Positions 8,870 through 18,317 of a DNA stretch of 64,000 nt are shown in pieces (position 1 is the stretch's first letter; every line of letters begins with the position of its first letter). The notes beneath the pieces were generated by a model that was given only the letters and a program-made list of their open reading frames with translations, was not told the DNA's origin and did no database searches. The stretch is taken from positions 59,112-123,111 of the forward strand of contig NZ_JAJHNP010000028.1 in assembly GCF_020819595.1 (NCBI RefSeq), in the 5' to 3' direction. The position numbers and the translations under genes are program-made. The DNA comes from Streptomyces barringtoniae (lineage in GTDB: Bacteria > Actinomycetota > Actinomycetes > Streptomycetales > Streptomycetaceae).

Positions 8870-9553
8870 ATGGATCTCTCCCGGACGCCCGCCCGCCGAT
8901 GGCTTTCCCCTGTGCCCTGGGGCTTCGCCCTGCTCGCCGCCGCGTCGTCCCTGACGTACGGCGGTGATCACGCGGTGAACGCCTGGGCATCGACCAACCT
9001 GGCCAATATGGGTGATCATCCTGTGGAGGCGCTCATCACCTCCGCCTTCCTGTTCGGCGCCGATCCCTGGGCCTGTCTGCGCAGCATCGCCTTCGTCGGG
9101 GCCATACTGGCGTTTCTCGTCATCCGGTTCGGCAACATGCGGGCGGTCGCGCTGATTGCGGCCGGCCAAGTCCTCGGCACACTGGTGAGCGAAGGGCTGC
9201 TGGCAGCACGGATCGCGGCGGGCCAAGCAGACCCGGCGCTGCGTGCGGCGCTGGACGTCGGCCCGTCCTACGTGATCGTCTCGGCCCTGGCCGCCGTGGC
9301 GGTAGCGGGGGCCCGGCGGTGGCACCGATGGACCGCGCTCGCCGCGCTCGCGGTGCGTGCACCGCACATCACGAGCGGCCTGACCACGCTGGGGGTCACT
9401 CCCGTTGGCCACGTGACAGCACTGTCCACCGGGATGCTGCTGGCATGGGGTCTGCGGTCATCCGACGCCAACCGCTACCTGCACCGACTGACGGCACGCG
9501 CAGCGCCGCTTCAGACCGAGGAGCGTACCAATGGTCGGGCATTGTCAACTTGA
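8870..9553 (+). CDS. rhomboid-like integral membrane protein, 3' end replaced by IS
   Basis: 227 residues from ATG 8870. Several hydrophobic helices are visible (PWGFALLAAASSLTY, LRSIAFVGAILAFLVIRF, SYVIVSALAAVAVAGAR, HVTALSTGMLLAWGL). The layout matches the rhomboid-like proteins common in actinobacteria, but I do not see a clear GxSG serine motif. It is divergent from the two-component system. The last few codons (GRALST and stop) lie inside the left end of the IS6 relic, so the native C-terminus is lost or altered. Confidence 0.6.
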   Translation: MDLSRTPARRWLSPVPWGFALLAAASSLTYGGDHAVNAWASTNLANMGDHPVEALITSAFLFGADPWACLRSIAFVGAILAFLVIRFGNMRAVALIAAGQVLGTLVSEGLLAARIAAGQADPALRAALDVGPSYVIVSALAAVAVAGARRWHRWTALAALAVRAPHITSGLTTLGVTPVGHVTALSTGMLLAWGLRSSDANRYLHRLTARAAPLQTEERTNGRALST

Positions 9554-10384
9554 GCTGGGGGCCTTGGTGCTGGGATGATCGCCGGGTCTGTTGAGCACCG
9601 CGGAGGGCTGGCTGTGGGGACCGGAGCGGCGGCGTCGTAGAAGGGATTCAGGTTCCCGGCGGACATCACCGCCCATGCGGTGTGGCTGTATGAGGTGGAG
9701 GAGCTGCTGCTCGCGCGCGGGGTCATCGACTCCCACGAAGGGGTCCGGCAGTGGTGCGGGAAGTTCGGCCCCCGGTACGCGGCCGCCCTGCGCCGCCGTC
9801 GTCCGCAGGCCCGCGACAAGTGGCACCTTGACGAGGTGTTCATCAAGATCAACAGGGTGCGGCAGTACCTGTGGAACGCGGTGGACCAGGCGGGGTACTT
9901 ACTGGACATTCTGGTCCAGTCCAGGTCGGACGCGAAGGCCGCGAAGCGGTTCATGGCCCAGCTCATGAAGAAGCCGCGCCGGGTGCCCAGGGTGCTGGTC
10001 ACGGACAAGATGCGCTCCTGCCCCGTGGCGCATCGCGAGCTCATGCGCTCGGCCGAGCACGTGCCCACAAGGGCCTCAACAACAGGGCCGAGAACAGCCA
10101 CCAGACGGCGAGGCAGCGTGAACGCGCCATGAAGGGCTTCCGCACGGCCCGATCAGCCCAGAAGTTCCTGTCCGTCTTCAGTGAGATCTCACCGCACCTC
10201 CGACCTCGTCACATGCTCACCGCCGCTGAGTACCGCACCGAGAGGCACCACCGCTTCGAGACCTGGAACGCGATCACCGGCACCACGGGCATGCCCACCA
10301 CGGCCTGAGCCACAGGCGGAAACCGCATCTGCCACACCCCGACACACCCTCAACCAGCCACCAGACCAACAACTTGACGACCCC
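9538..10384 (+). mobile_element. IS6-family insertion sequence relic
   Basis: The 847-bp span fits the family size. Left end GGCATTGTCAACTTG (9538-9552) and right end (10370-10384, read inverted GGGGTCGTCAAGTTG) match at 11 of 15 positions. No 8-bp target duplication is visible (AATGGTCG against TCGTCGAC), so one flank may have changed since insertion. Confidence 0.65.
9614..10308 (+). pseudogene. IS6-family transposase, broken
   Basis: Recognisable IS6-type DDE transposase: DKWHLDEVFIKIN, QAGYLLDILVQSRSDAKAAK, PRVLVTDKMRS, then in another frame HKGLNNRAENSHQ and RQRERAMKGFR. Three lesions are visible. A TAG at 9638 sits where the family has a tyrosine codon before KGFRFP. An in-frame gap removes the usual short segment between AVWLY and EVEELL. 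A frameshift near 10062 separates the last glutamate-containing part. The element cannot move itself. Confidence 0.85.
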
Positions 10385-10811
10385 TCGTCGACGGTGGCGG
10401 TAACAACAACGACAGCGAGACCTTCTACGCCGCTACCCCCAGGGGGATCGAGCGCCTGGGCGGTACCCCGTCCACCCGGCCCAGGGCGGCGGGGGCGGCG
10501 CAACGTATGAAGCCATGACCAACTGGCCGGCCTCCTGCGCATCACGGCCCTGCTCTTCACCCTCGCCGAACGCCGCGCGACGTCCCGTCAACTCTCCACC
10601 TTGCACACGCCCTGGCTCCCCTGACGGCATCCCGCAAGGTGAGCCCCGCTCAACGCCCTCCTTGGGGGCTCAGGGGGACCGTCGACCACTTCTCAGCGAT
10701 GGTGCATACCGTCCGACGACAGCCGGACCCATGCGAACTGCGTGAAGGGTAAAGCCCCACCCCCTGCGGTCCAGGAGGCTTCGCATTGCCAAGGAGCCGT
10801 GGACTCTGCGC
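10385..10811. other. no convincing gene
   Basis: Between the IS6 relic and the IS1380 end I see only short overlapping readings on both strands without family resemblance. It may hold the lost continuation of the region upstream of the insertion. Confidence 0.5.
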
Positions 10812-10986
10812 TAACCTCGATCGTTCATGAGGGAGCGTCAGCTTGCTGACGGAGCCTTTGTGGTGAGTGTTGGTGGGGGTTTTCGGAGTGTGGGCAGGCT
10901 GATGGCCCGGTTGTCGCGTCGGGTGTGCGCCGGGTTCCACGGCTCCGGTCGGAGTGATGCTGCTCGCAGGGATGGGAAGGTACTGG

Positions 10987-12363
10987 TCAGCCGGGGTTCG
11001 GGAGGGCGTGGAGCCGGTCCAGGGCATCGGTGATCACGTCGGTCCAGGGCCAGTGCCTGGCCAGGCGGAGGATGCGGCGGCGGCCGGTGGTGATGAGCTG
11101 GGCGGCGGTGGAGAACAGCCGAAGCCGCAGGCGGCGGGGCTCCCACAGGCGGGCTTTGCCGGTCAGGGCGAGCAGGGGCATCCAGGCGAGCAGGTCCAGG
11201 GCGATCTGGATGATCTCCAGCCAGATCTGGTTCTGCGCGGCGTCGTGGAGGGGAAGGTTGAGCAGGCCGGTGGCGCGGGCGGCGCGGATGCGGTCCTCGG
11301 CACGGGCACGCTGGCGGTGGCGCAGTTCAAGGGTGGCGATCGCCTCGCCCGCCGTGTTGGTGGCAAAGCAGGTAAGGCGCATGCCGTCGGCGTCGGTGAA
11401 GCGCAGTTGGGCACCGGGGTGCGGCCGTTCCTTGCGCACAATCAGCCGCAGCCCGTTGGGCCAGCCGGTCAGGCAGTCGCCGGCGAGTTCGGCGACCCAG
11501 GCGCCGTCGCGGATGTCGCCGTCGGGTTCCACGGCCGGTGTCCAGGCCGAGGCCGGGACCTTCAGGACGGCCTGGTGGACGGCGTCGGTGATGGTCATGC
11601 CGACCGAGTACGACAGCCACCTTCCGCGCTGGGCGAGCCAGGCGACGAACTCGTGGGTGCCGCCGCCGGAGTCGGTACGGATCAGCGTCTGCCGGCCGCG
11701 TCGGAGCCGTTTGGGCAGCTGGGCCAGGGCCAGCCTGGTCGCCTCGATGTGGTCGGTGGCGGTGTTGGAGCCCGCGTTGCCGGGCCGCAGCAGGCCCACG
11801 ACCGGCTCACCGGACCCGCCGCAGCCGTGGTCGACGAATCCCATCAGCGGGTGGTGCCCGAACGGCTTCTTCCAGGTCGCGGCTGCGTCCTGCTTCTCGG
11901 AGTGGGCCAGGACGAGGACCCCGTCGATGTCCACGATCACCTGCCCGTCCGCGTCCGGCGCCGCTTCCCCGGCCAACCGCCAGACGTGTTCGCGTACTTC
12001 GGCACGGGCGGTGCGCAGCGCGGCCAGGACCCGCTGTCCGCCCGACGCCAGCGTGCTGATCAGCCGGGAGACCGTGGGGTCGGAGGCCACCGGCCCGAAC
12101 ACGGCCGGCTCGGCCCGCAACGTGCCCACATCGGCCAGGCAGTCCCCGCCGAGTGCCACCGCGAGCGCCACGTCCAGCAGGATCTTGCCCGGATCATGCA
12201 CCGCCCGCGGCTTGCGCCACGGCGCCAATGCCGCCGATATCGCCTGATCCAGACCGGACTTGCGGACCGTCTCGACCAGCAGCACGGCCCCGGCCCGCGA
12301 GACGACCCCGCGACCGCCGCCCTCGACGCGGACACGCGGGTAGGACCCGATACGCTTCTTCAC
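10987..12363 (-). CDS. IS1380-family transposase
   Basis: 458 residues from GTG 12363 (VKKRIGSYPRVRVEGGG). The DDE-type core is visible: VIVDIDGVLVLAHSEK, LIRTDSGGGTHEFVAWL and TGLLNLPLHDAAQNQIWLEI (the YREKT-like region of the family). The reading frame is intact and the length normal, but its own upstream region has been cut by another insertion, so expression is doubtful. Confidence 0.88.
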   Translation of the reverse strand: MKKRIGSYPRVRVEGGGRGVVSRAGAVLLVETVRKSGLDQAISAALAPWRKPRAVHDPGKILLDVALAVALGGDCLADVGTLRAEPAVFGPVASDPTVSRLISTLASGGQRVLAALRTARAEVREHVWRLAGEAAPDADGQVIVDIDGVLVLAHSEKQDAAATWKKPFGHHPLMGFVDHGCGGSGEPVVGLLRPGNAGSNTATDHIEATRLALAQLPKRLRRGRQTLIRTDSGGGTHEFVAWLAQRGRWLSYSVGMTITDAVHQAVLKVPASAWTPAVEPDGDIRDGAWVAELAGDCLTGWPNGLRLIVRKERPHPGAQLRFTDADGMRLTCFATNTAGEAIATLELRHRQRARAEDRIRAARATGLLNLPLHDAAQNQIWLEIIQIALDLLAWMPLLALTGKARLWEPRRLRLRLFSTAAQLITTGRRRILRLARHWPWTDVITDALDRLHALPNPG

Positions 12364-12423
12364 CTGGAGAGTGCTTCTTTCACGCGACGACCTGGACCCT
12401 AGACAAGTCTCATCGTTGCACCC

Positions 12424-13818
12424 ATGAGGGCGGGGGCTGTCAAGGCGCACGATGCCCCGGCCCGGTGCGAGCTGCGGGGCCCGTGCCGGGTTGGCCACGG
12501 CTGTGGACTGGCGTGTTGGGCCGTGGTCCCCCGGGCGCTGGTCGTGCGGAGGGGACTCGCACGCACCCATTCGATCCCGGCCGGCCGGGCCGGATCATGA
12601 CCTTGCTTCGGGGGCCGGGCTGACATTCAGGTCAACGAGCGCGGCGTGGCCGGCTCATGCAGCGATGCGAGCTCGCCCGGGGCTTGTCGTCCCGTCCTTC
12701 AGGGGTGGTCGTCATGCCGTGGTGCACGGCTCCTTCGGCTGCTGCGCGGCGTCGAGGTCGCGCAGCATGTAGTAGGCGTGGGTGAGGAGCTTGCGGGCGA
12801 CCGCGACGGTGGTGATCTTCCGGCCGCGGCGGTGGGCGATCTGCTCGAAACACGCGGCGTAGGGCGGGATGCGCTTGGCGGTCTGCGCGGCCTGGTTCAT
12901 GATCCGGCGCAGCCACGGGTCGCCCTGCTTGGAGATGTGCCCGTAGCGCACGGTGCGGTCCGAGCCGCGGAGCGTGGGCGTGAGCCCGGCCCACGAGGCG
13001 AGCTTGCGGGCCGAGGGGAACCGGCGGATGTCGCCGATCTCCGCCACGATGACCATGGCGGTGAGCGGGCCGATGCCGGGCAGCGCGGTTAGCGCCTTGA
13101 CCCGCGGATCCGCCTTCGCCGCCTGGGCGAGCGCGGCATCCAGCCGGTCGATGACCACCTGCAGTGCGTCGATGACCTCCAGCCGGTCGGCGACCGCGCC
13201 GCGGGCGGTGTCCGCCAGCGGCAGCTGTGCCAGCCAGGCGCGGCCCGTGCCACTCCAGCAGTTCCGGGCGCTGCCCATGCGCTCACAGCCGTAGTCGGCG
13301 AGGACCGCGTGGATGCGGTTGCGCAGCAAGGTCCGCAGCCGCACGAGCTGGGCGCGGTGGCGCAGCACGGCCCGCTGCTCGCGTATTGCTGCGGGAGCGA
13401 TCCATGCCTCGGGCAGAAGATCCGTGCGCAGCAGATGGGCCAGGGTGGCCGCGTCGACCTTGTCGTTCTTCAGCCGGGCCGAGGCGATCGCCTTGCACTG
13501 CAACGGGCCATGTGTGGCTCGAAGCCGTAGTCCTGGAGCAGCTCGATCAGCCAGCCCCAGCCGAGCGCCGCCTCGAACGCCACCGGCGTGCCCACCGGCA
13601 GATCGCCGATCACGCCCAGCACCGTCTCGCGTCCGTTGACGACGTTGCGGTTCACCGCCGTCCGGCCGCCCTCGTCCATCACGGCGATCTGCGACCGGCG
13701 GCGATGCACATCGATCCCTACGTAAGCCTGCATCGTGGGCCGCCCGACCCCGACTCGGCTCCCCCACCAATAGGGTGCTCCGAACGCACCCGGCGGGGAA
13801 GCCCCCGCCCTCATAGGG
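12424..13818 (-). mobile_element. IS110/IS1111-type element inserted in the IS1380 leader
   Basis: A perfect 14-bp inverted pair, ATGAGGGCGGGGGC (12424-12437) and its complement (13801-13814), frames an IS110-type transposase. Such subterminal repeats are the mark of the IS1111 subgroup. Exact outer ends are uncertain by a few bases. Confidence 0.65.
12712..13733 (-). pseudogene. IS110-family transposase, frameshifted
   Basis: The N-terminal DEDD catalytic part starts at ATG 13733 (MQAYVGIDVHRRRSQIAVMD). It continues to GFEPHMA near 13505, where the frame breaks; the next frame carries on with LQCKAIASARLKNDKVDAAT. The rest is intact to the C-terminal transposase_20 region (LTALPGIGPLTAMVIVAEIG, FPSARKLASWAGLTP). 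Length and order are otherwise normal. A few bases appear lost at the break. Confidence 0.85.
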
Positions 13819-13848
13819 TCAGGTCAGGAGCACTCTCCGCGTTTCTGA

Positions 13849-14649
13849 TCAACCACTGGACGCCCTGCCGCGTGAAAGCGCGAGGCTAGCGTCAAGGGTC
13901 ACCAAGTGCCGCTCGCGGGTGCGGATCCAGAAGGCGAGGAGGGCGATGAGGGTGAGGGTCCCTGTCCAGGTGAGGCTTGCGGCTACGGCCCGGAGTGGGG
14001 TCGTGGTGGCGAGTCCAGCGGCGAGGCAGGTCTGTGTGGAGCCGTACATGGGCAGGAGGGGGCCCAGGAACCCATGCGGGTCGGGGTTGACCAGGGGGCT
14101 TTGTGGCAGCAGGTCGAGGTTGCTGGTGACGAAGATGACGACCATGCCCTCGAGTTCGCCGGGAAGGAAGAGCGCGAGGACGAGTCCGAGTGTTCCGTAG
14201 ACCAGGCTCGCGGTGAACAGTCCGAGCCACAGGAACCCCAGGTGGCGGGGCGACCATACGGCCAGCGTCCATACGGTGGTGTACAGGGCGACGAGTGCGG
14301 CGGCTGAGAGCAGCGAGGTCGCCTTGGCCAGTAGGAGCGGGGTGCGCGGGTAGCCGGCGGCGGTGAGCCGGCGGTCGAAGGGGCCGGACTGACGGGCGGC
14401 GCTGAAGGTGAGGAAGGCCATCAGGAGCATGACGATGCCGAGGCAACCATGGATCATACCCACCTGGTCCGTTGAGGCCGTGAGTGTCCGACCGGTCGCG
14501 CGGAGCCGGAAGGTCAGCGAGGCGGGCGCGAAGATTTGCGGTGCGGCGAGGATCCACAGCGGGAGGAGGACGGCCAGCAGGAGGGCGGCGAGTGTGTTCT
14601 TGGCGAGTTCGGCCAGGTTGTAGCGGGCCGCGATGCGGTAGGCCCTCAC
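13849..14649 (-). CDS. ABC transporter permease, C-terminus fused to IS end
   Basis: 266 residues from GTG 14649, which overlaps the stop of the ATP-binding gene. Six membrane helices can be followed (AALLLAVLLPLWILAAP, CLGIVMLLMAFLTFSA, LLSAAALVALYTTVWTLAVW, GLFTASLVYGTLGLVLALFLP, MVVIFVTSNLDLLP, LTWTGTLTLIALLAFWI), as in ABC-2 type permeases. The last 11 codons after TLDAS lie inside the left terminus of the IS1380 element, so the natural end is missing, though probably only a short cytoplasmic tail. It is the last gene of the P450/ATPase/permease operon and probably exports the cluster product or a precursor. Confidence 0.85.
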   Translation of the reverse strand: MRAYRIAARYNLAELAKNTLAALLLAVLLPLWILAAPQIFAPASLTFRLRATGRTLTASTDQVGMIHGCLGIVMLLMAFLTFSAARQSGPFDRRLTAAGYPRTPLLLAKATSLLSAAALVALYTTVWTLAVWSPRHLGFLWLGLFTASLVYGTLGLVLALFLPGELEGMVVIFVTSNLDLLPQSPLVNPDPHGFLGPLLPMYGSTQTCLAAGLATTTPLRAVAASLTWTGTLTLIALLAFWIRTRERHLVTLDASLALSRGRASSG

Positions 14650-15287
14650 CGGCTGGCTCCCTTGGTCCTGACGGCCGCTTTGTGACTGAGTTGGATGACG
14701 GCGTCCAGACGGTCGATGTCGTAGGCGAGGTGGGAGATGACGACGGTGGTGCGCCCGGCCGCACGGCGGGCGGCGGCGAGGTCCCAGAAGGCCAGGTAGG
14801 TCTGCCAGTCGAAGCCTTGATAGGGCTCGTCCAGCAGCACCACGTCGGGTTCGTGCATGAGGGCGAGGACGAGGCTGAGCTTCTGCCGTGTGCCGCCGCT
14901 GAGGACTCTGACGGGACGGTGGAGATGGCCGGCGAAGGCGAGCCGGTCGATCAGCGCGTGGGCAGGTTCGAGGTTGGGGAGGCGGAAGGCTTCCTGGAAC
15001 AGGCGAAGGTGCTGGAACGGTGTGAGGGCGTTGTTGAGAACGGGGTGTTGGGGGCAATGGCTGAGCGTGCCGTCGACCGTGACGGTGCCCTTGTCCGGGC
15101 GTAGGTCACCGCACAGGATGCGCAGGAGGGTGGTCTTGCCGGCGCCGTTCTCCCCGACGACGCCGACGGTCTCACCGGAACGGATGGTGAGGTCGACGTC
15201 GGCCAGTACGACGTGTTTGCCGAATGCCTTGTGAATGCCCCGCGCGCTGAGTGCGGTGCGGGTGGCCGTGGGTGGGGAGACGGTCAC
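14646..15287 (-). CDS. ABC transporter ATP-binding protein
   Basis: 213 residues from GTG 15287, overlapping the P450 stop (GTGA). Walker A is GENGAGKTTLL, the signature is VLSGGTRQKLSLVLAL and Walker B is DVVLLDEPYQGFDWQ. The Q-loop region (LSHCPQHPVL) is short and the switch histidine is in VVISHLAYDID. It pairs with the overlapping permease. The overlap on both sides implies one transcript from the P450 promoter at about 16790. Confidence 0.93.
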   Translation of the reverse strand: MTVSPPTATRTALSARGIHKAFGKHVVLADVDLTIRSGETVGVVGENGAGKTTLLRILCGDLRPDKGTVTVDGTLSHCPQHPVLNNALTPFQHLRLFQEAFRLPNLEPAHALIDRLAFAGHLHRPVRVLSGGTRQKLSLVLALMHEPDVVLLDEPYQGFDWQTYLAFWDLAAARRAAGRTTVVISHLAYDIDRLDAVIQLSHKAAVRTKGASR

Positions 15288-16720
15288 GAGTTCCCTTCTT
15301 CGCTGTACGTCCGCGCGTCCGCGCCGCCGGGTGAGCGGGTCTGTGCGGGCCTGTTCACCTGCTTGCTGCGGGAGGTACGTGGCTGCGGCGTCATGACCAG
15401 GGGCGGTGCCTCCAGCAGCGTGTTGACGCGAGGGACCGCGGGGCGCGAGGAGGCGGTTTGCCCGTGCAGGGTCCAGCTCTGGAGGACCCGGGCGAGGACG
15501 ACGACGATCTCGGTGAGTGCGAAGGCCTCTCCGAGGCACTTGCGGGATCCGTTGCCGAACGGGATGTACGCCTCGCGGGGGCCGGGGTCTTCGGTTGCCC
15601 ACCGGTCGGGGTCGAACCGCTCGGGGTCGGGGAAGAGACGTGGTTGGCGGTGTAGCTGGTACGGGCTGACGAGCAGGTTGGTGCCGGGCGGCAGGATCTG
15701 CCCGGCCAGTTCGACGGGAGTGGAGACGCTGCGAGGGATGAGCCAGCCGTGCGGATACAGCCGCAGTGTCTCCAGGACGACCTGCCGGGTGAGTTCCAGG
15801 CGTTGTAGCGCCGCAATGTCCGGTGGTTCGTCTCCCAGGACGGAGTCGATCTCGTGCCGGACACGACGGGCGATGTCCGGGTGGCGGTCGAGCAGGTGCA
15901 GGGCCCACACCATGGCGCTGGCGCGACCCGCTGCTGTCGCTGCGGTGAACATGGTGATGACGTTGTCGCGCACCTCGCGGTCGCTCATCGGCTCCCCGGC
16001 GTCGTCGCGTGCCGTCATAAGCATGGAGAGGATGTCCGGGTGGTCCTCGCCGGAGCGGCGGTAGGCGAGGATCACTGCGTCGATGATCTGCTCGTACCTG
16101 GCCAGCGTCCGGTGGAAGCGGCGGGTGCGGTGGGGGAACAGCCACCGCACTCCGAGCGCGGAGGTGAGCACCTCGTGGTGGATCCCGCCGATGATCTCCC
16201 CGATGCAGGCCTGGGTCTCGTCGCGGTAGTGCTCCGTGATCTCCGCGGCAAACATCGTGCGCACGCCGATCATCGCGGCCACGGCTGTCATCTCGCGCAT
16301 CACGTCGCACGGAACGCCGGATCGCCAGGCCCCGGTCACCGCGTCCGCCGTCTCGACCATGGCGGGGATGTAATCGGCGACGCGGGTGCGCTGGAACGGT
16401 GGCTGGAGCAGCCGTCGTGTCCGCTTGTGCTCGGCGTTCGGGCACGTGAAGAGGCCGTCGCCGAGGAGCGTGCGTGTCTGGGTGTATCCCAGGCCCCCTT
16501 TGGGGAACGTGTGGGAGTCCCGCAGCACCTGGTCGGCCAGCTCCGGATGGCAGACCACATAGACGGGCTGCCGTCCGAGTCGGAGGCGTACGAGATCTCC
16601 CTGGGACGGCAGGGAGCAGAGGAAGGACAGCGGTGTTCTCCAGATGCGCAGTGCATGCCCCAGTCCCGGCAACGCGCCCGGAGCGTGCGCGAATCGGAAG
16701 TCGGATCGTGTGCTGCTCAT
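15284..16720 (-). CDS. cytochrome P450 (paralogue 1 of the terpenoid cluster)
   Basis: 478 residues from ATG 16720, with AAGGAG eleven bases upstream. Heme-binding loop FGNGSRKCLG, ExxR helix ETLRLYP and PERF-type motif FDPDRW are present. The I-helix reads FTAATAAGRASAMVW: the usual acidic residue and threonine pair of (A/G)Gx(D/E)T is replaced by A and S. This is shared with the paralogue at 23102-24541. The first half is about two thirds identical to that paralogue by eye. Such changes occur in terpene-oxidising actinobacterial P450s. No dedicated ferredoxin is encoded in the cluster. Substrate probably the terpene made by the synthase at 19701-20708 (inference). Confidence 0.93.
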   Translation of the reverse strand: MSSTRSDFRFAHAPGALPGLGHALRIWRTPLSFLCSLPSQGDLVRLRLGRQPVYVVCHPELADQVLRDSHTFPKGGLGYTQTRTLLGDGLFTCPNAEHKRTRRLLQPPFQRTRVADYIPAMVETADAVTGAWRSGVPCDVMREMTAVAAMIGVRTMFAAEITEHYRDETQACIGEIIGGIHHEVLTSALGVRWLFPHRTRRFHRTLARYEQIIDAVILAYRRSGEDHPDILSMLMTARDDAGEPMSDREVRDNVITMFTAATAAGRASAMVWALHLLDRHPDIARRVRHEIDSVLGDEPPDIAALQRLELTRQVVLETLRLYPHGWLIPRSVSTPVELAGQILPPGTNLLVSPYQLHRQPRLFPDPERFDPDRWATEDPGPREAYIPFGNGSRKCLGEAFALTEIVVVLARVLQSWTLHGQTASSRPAVPRVNTLLEAPPLVMTPQPRTSRSKQVNRPAQTRSPGGADARTYSEEGNS

Positions 16721-17027
16721 GGGGGAATGGGCTCCTTGCGCACGGGCTGGGGGCGGCAGCGGCCGCTGTCCGGAAACGTGTCTAACCAATGCGGAGCCGG
16801 ACCGGCTCTGTTTGGTGGGCTTCTCCGCCGTCCGAGTGGGTCTTTGAGCCGTTCGACTGAAGTGCGCCCGGCACTGTTGACGGGGGAAGAACCCGACGGA
16901 GTGAACCGGGAGCAGCCCGCATTGCGGTGAGCCCCGACAGCACACCACGATCATGGCGCGGGCACCGACCGTATCGGCCTGGGCCCTGACCAAGGCGCCG
17001 GCCCGCGGACGCTGTAAGGAGAGCATC
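16721..17027. promoter_or_regulatory. divergent promoter region, copy A
   Basis: It separates P450 paralogue 1 (minus) from the PapA-like gene (plus). Two blocks are conserved with the region 22762-23101: 16768-16794 (minus reading GCATTGGTTAGACACGTTTCC) and 16828-16853 (minus reading AACGGCTCAAAGACC). On the other side, around 16896-16955, CGACGGAGTGAACCGGGAGC is also matched there. These shared blocks are the best candidates for promoter or regulator sites. Confidence 0.6.
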
Positions 17028-18290
17028 TTGACCGACGCCACCGTGGTGGAGGAACGCCCGCTCGCGGCCAGCGAGACGGCCTTCGCCTCGTTCGGTACGC
17101 CGATCCACTTCAGCCAGCGGCTGCACGGCCGGCTCGACCTCGACGCTCTGGCCTCCGCAGTGGAGGACCTGCTCGTCCTGCACCCCGTACTGTCCGCACG
17201 GATCGTGGCCGCGGACCCGGGCCACCTGCTGCGGCTGGACCCGTCGGCGCCGGGCCCGCGTCTGCAGGTGACCGACGGCATCGACCAGGTCGGAGCGCCC
17301 TACGCGCCGGACACACCATTGTTCAGGGCCGTGGTGACCGAGGAGACGGAGGACCGCTATCGGTTGGCCCTGTCGGTTCACCATGCCATTAGTGACGGTG
17401 TCAGCGCGCTGATGCTGCTGCACACCCTGTGGCGCAGCTACAGCGCCCGCGTCACCGGCCGTACACCTGTGCTGCCGCCCCCTACCGTCGGGTTGCCCCG
17501 CCCCGTCGAGGAACACTTCCGCGCCCGGTTTTCCGCTGAGGAGCTGAGCGTCTTCCTGAGGGACCGCTCGGCGAAGATGCGGGATCTCGTCCCCGCGTGC
17601 ATCCCCGCCCTCGCGGCCGGAGCCGGCACGGGAGCGCAAGCCGGCGTCCACCGGCGGCAGGTGCGGCTGTCTGCCGGGTCCGTCGATCAACTGACGCGAG
17701 TGGCCAAGGCGGCACGCACGAGTTGGCATGCGCTGGCCTGCGGCATCGCCCTGCGGGCGGTCCACTCGCAGACACCTTGCCCGGACGAAACCGCCCCCAT
17801 GACATGCTTGTCCACTCTGGATCTCCGGCGGCGGCTCAGGCCCCCCATGTCTCCGCACGAGATGGTGCTGGCCGCCACCGCCTCGCACGCCGTGGTCGAG
17901 GTGGGGCCCGAATGCCATCCGGCCGACATCGGACGCCGTGTGCTGGAGCAACTGCGCGAAGCTGTCCTGGACAACACGGTGCAGAAGGCCATCGCCGCGA
18001 CCGGCGAGCTGATGGACGAAGTGGCGCACGCTCCGATCAGTGTCCTGGTCAGCAACCTGATGACGAAGACCCCGCCGCTCCAGCTTCCCCCGGGCTTGAG
18101 GTCCGGCCCCATCGACGGGTGTGCCCTTCCCCCTGGCCCCCTGCCCTCGGTCTTTCTCACCGGCAGTCAGGACGACACGGCGGGTCTCGACATCACCCTG
18201 GTCATGTCCGCGGACTGGTTCACCGCGCGGCAGGCCGCCGACCTGGCCGACGCCATCGAGGAGGCTGTCCACCGCGCGCTGTGCGAGTAG
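17028..18290 (+). CDS. PapA-like (condensation-fold) acyltransferase
   Basis: 420 residues from TTG 17028, chosen because AAGGAG lies six bases upstream; the ATG at 16953 has no comparable site and a poor leader. The active-site motif HHAISDG (HHxxxDG) is clear, after LHPVLSARI and before LLHTLWRSY, the layout of the polyketide-associated acyltransferases and free-standing condensation-like enzymes. These move an acyl group from a carrier protein or CoA to a hydroxyl or amine. The neighbouring ACP, ketosynthase and three P450s make O-acylation of an oxidised terpene the simplest reading (inference). The C-terminal half (STLDLRRRL, VLVSNLM) is complete. Confidence 0.82.
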   Translation: MTDATVVEERPLAASETAFASFGTPIHFSQRLHGRLDLDALASAVEDLLVLHPVLSARIVAADPGHLLRLDPSAPGPRLQVTDGIDQVGAPYAPDTPLFRAVVTEETEDRYRLALSVHHAISDGVSALMLLHTLWRSYSARVTGRTPVLPPPTVGLPRPVEEHFRARFSAEELSVFLRDRSAKMRDLVPACIPALAAGAGTGAQAGVHRRQVRLSAGSVDQLTRVAKAARTSWHALACGIALRAVHSQTPCPDETAPMTCLSTLDLRRRLRPPMSPHEMVLAATASHAVVEVGPECHPADIGRRVLEQLREAVLDNTVQKAIAATGELMDEVAHAPISVLVSNLMTKTPPLQLPPGLRSGPIDGCALPPGPLPSVFLTGSQDDTAGLDITLVMSADWFTARQAADLADAIEEAVHRALCE

Positions 18291-18317
18291 GCGCGGTGGA
18301 CAGCGGCGCAATCCCTG

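Larger units (their letters stand above)
10815..13885 (-). mobile_element. IS1380-family element split by a nested IS110 element
   Basis: The right end in transposase orientation begins CCTCGATCGTTCATGAGGG (10815-10833) and the left end, read from 13885 leftward, is CCTCGCGCTTTCACGCGGC; about two thirds of positions agree. Flanking bases are CTAA and CTAG, close to a 4-bp duplication. The 5' leader of the transposase gene is interrupted: the part next to the start codon (12364-12420) and the terminal part (13819-13885) are separated by an IS110-type element. Comparison with a second copy of this leader at 25370-25484 shows the two halves were once contiguous. Confidence 0.75.

Noticed and set aside
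10954..12402. 482-codon plus-strand frame across the IS1380 transposase
   Set aside because: The minus strand carries the recognisable transposase; this is its complement.
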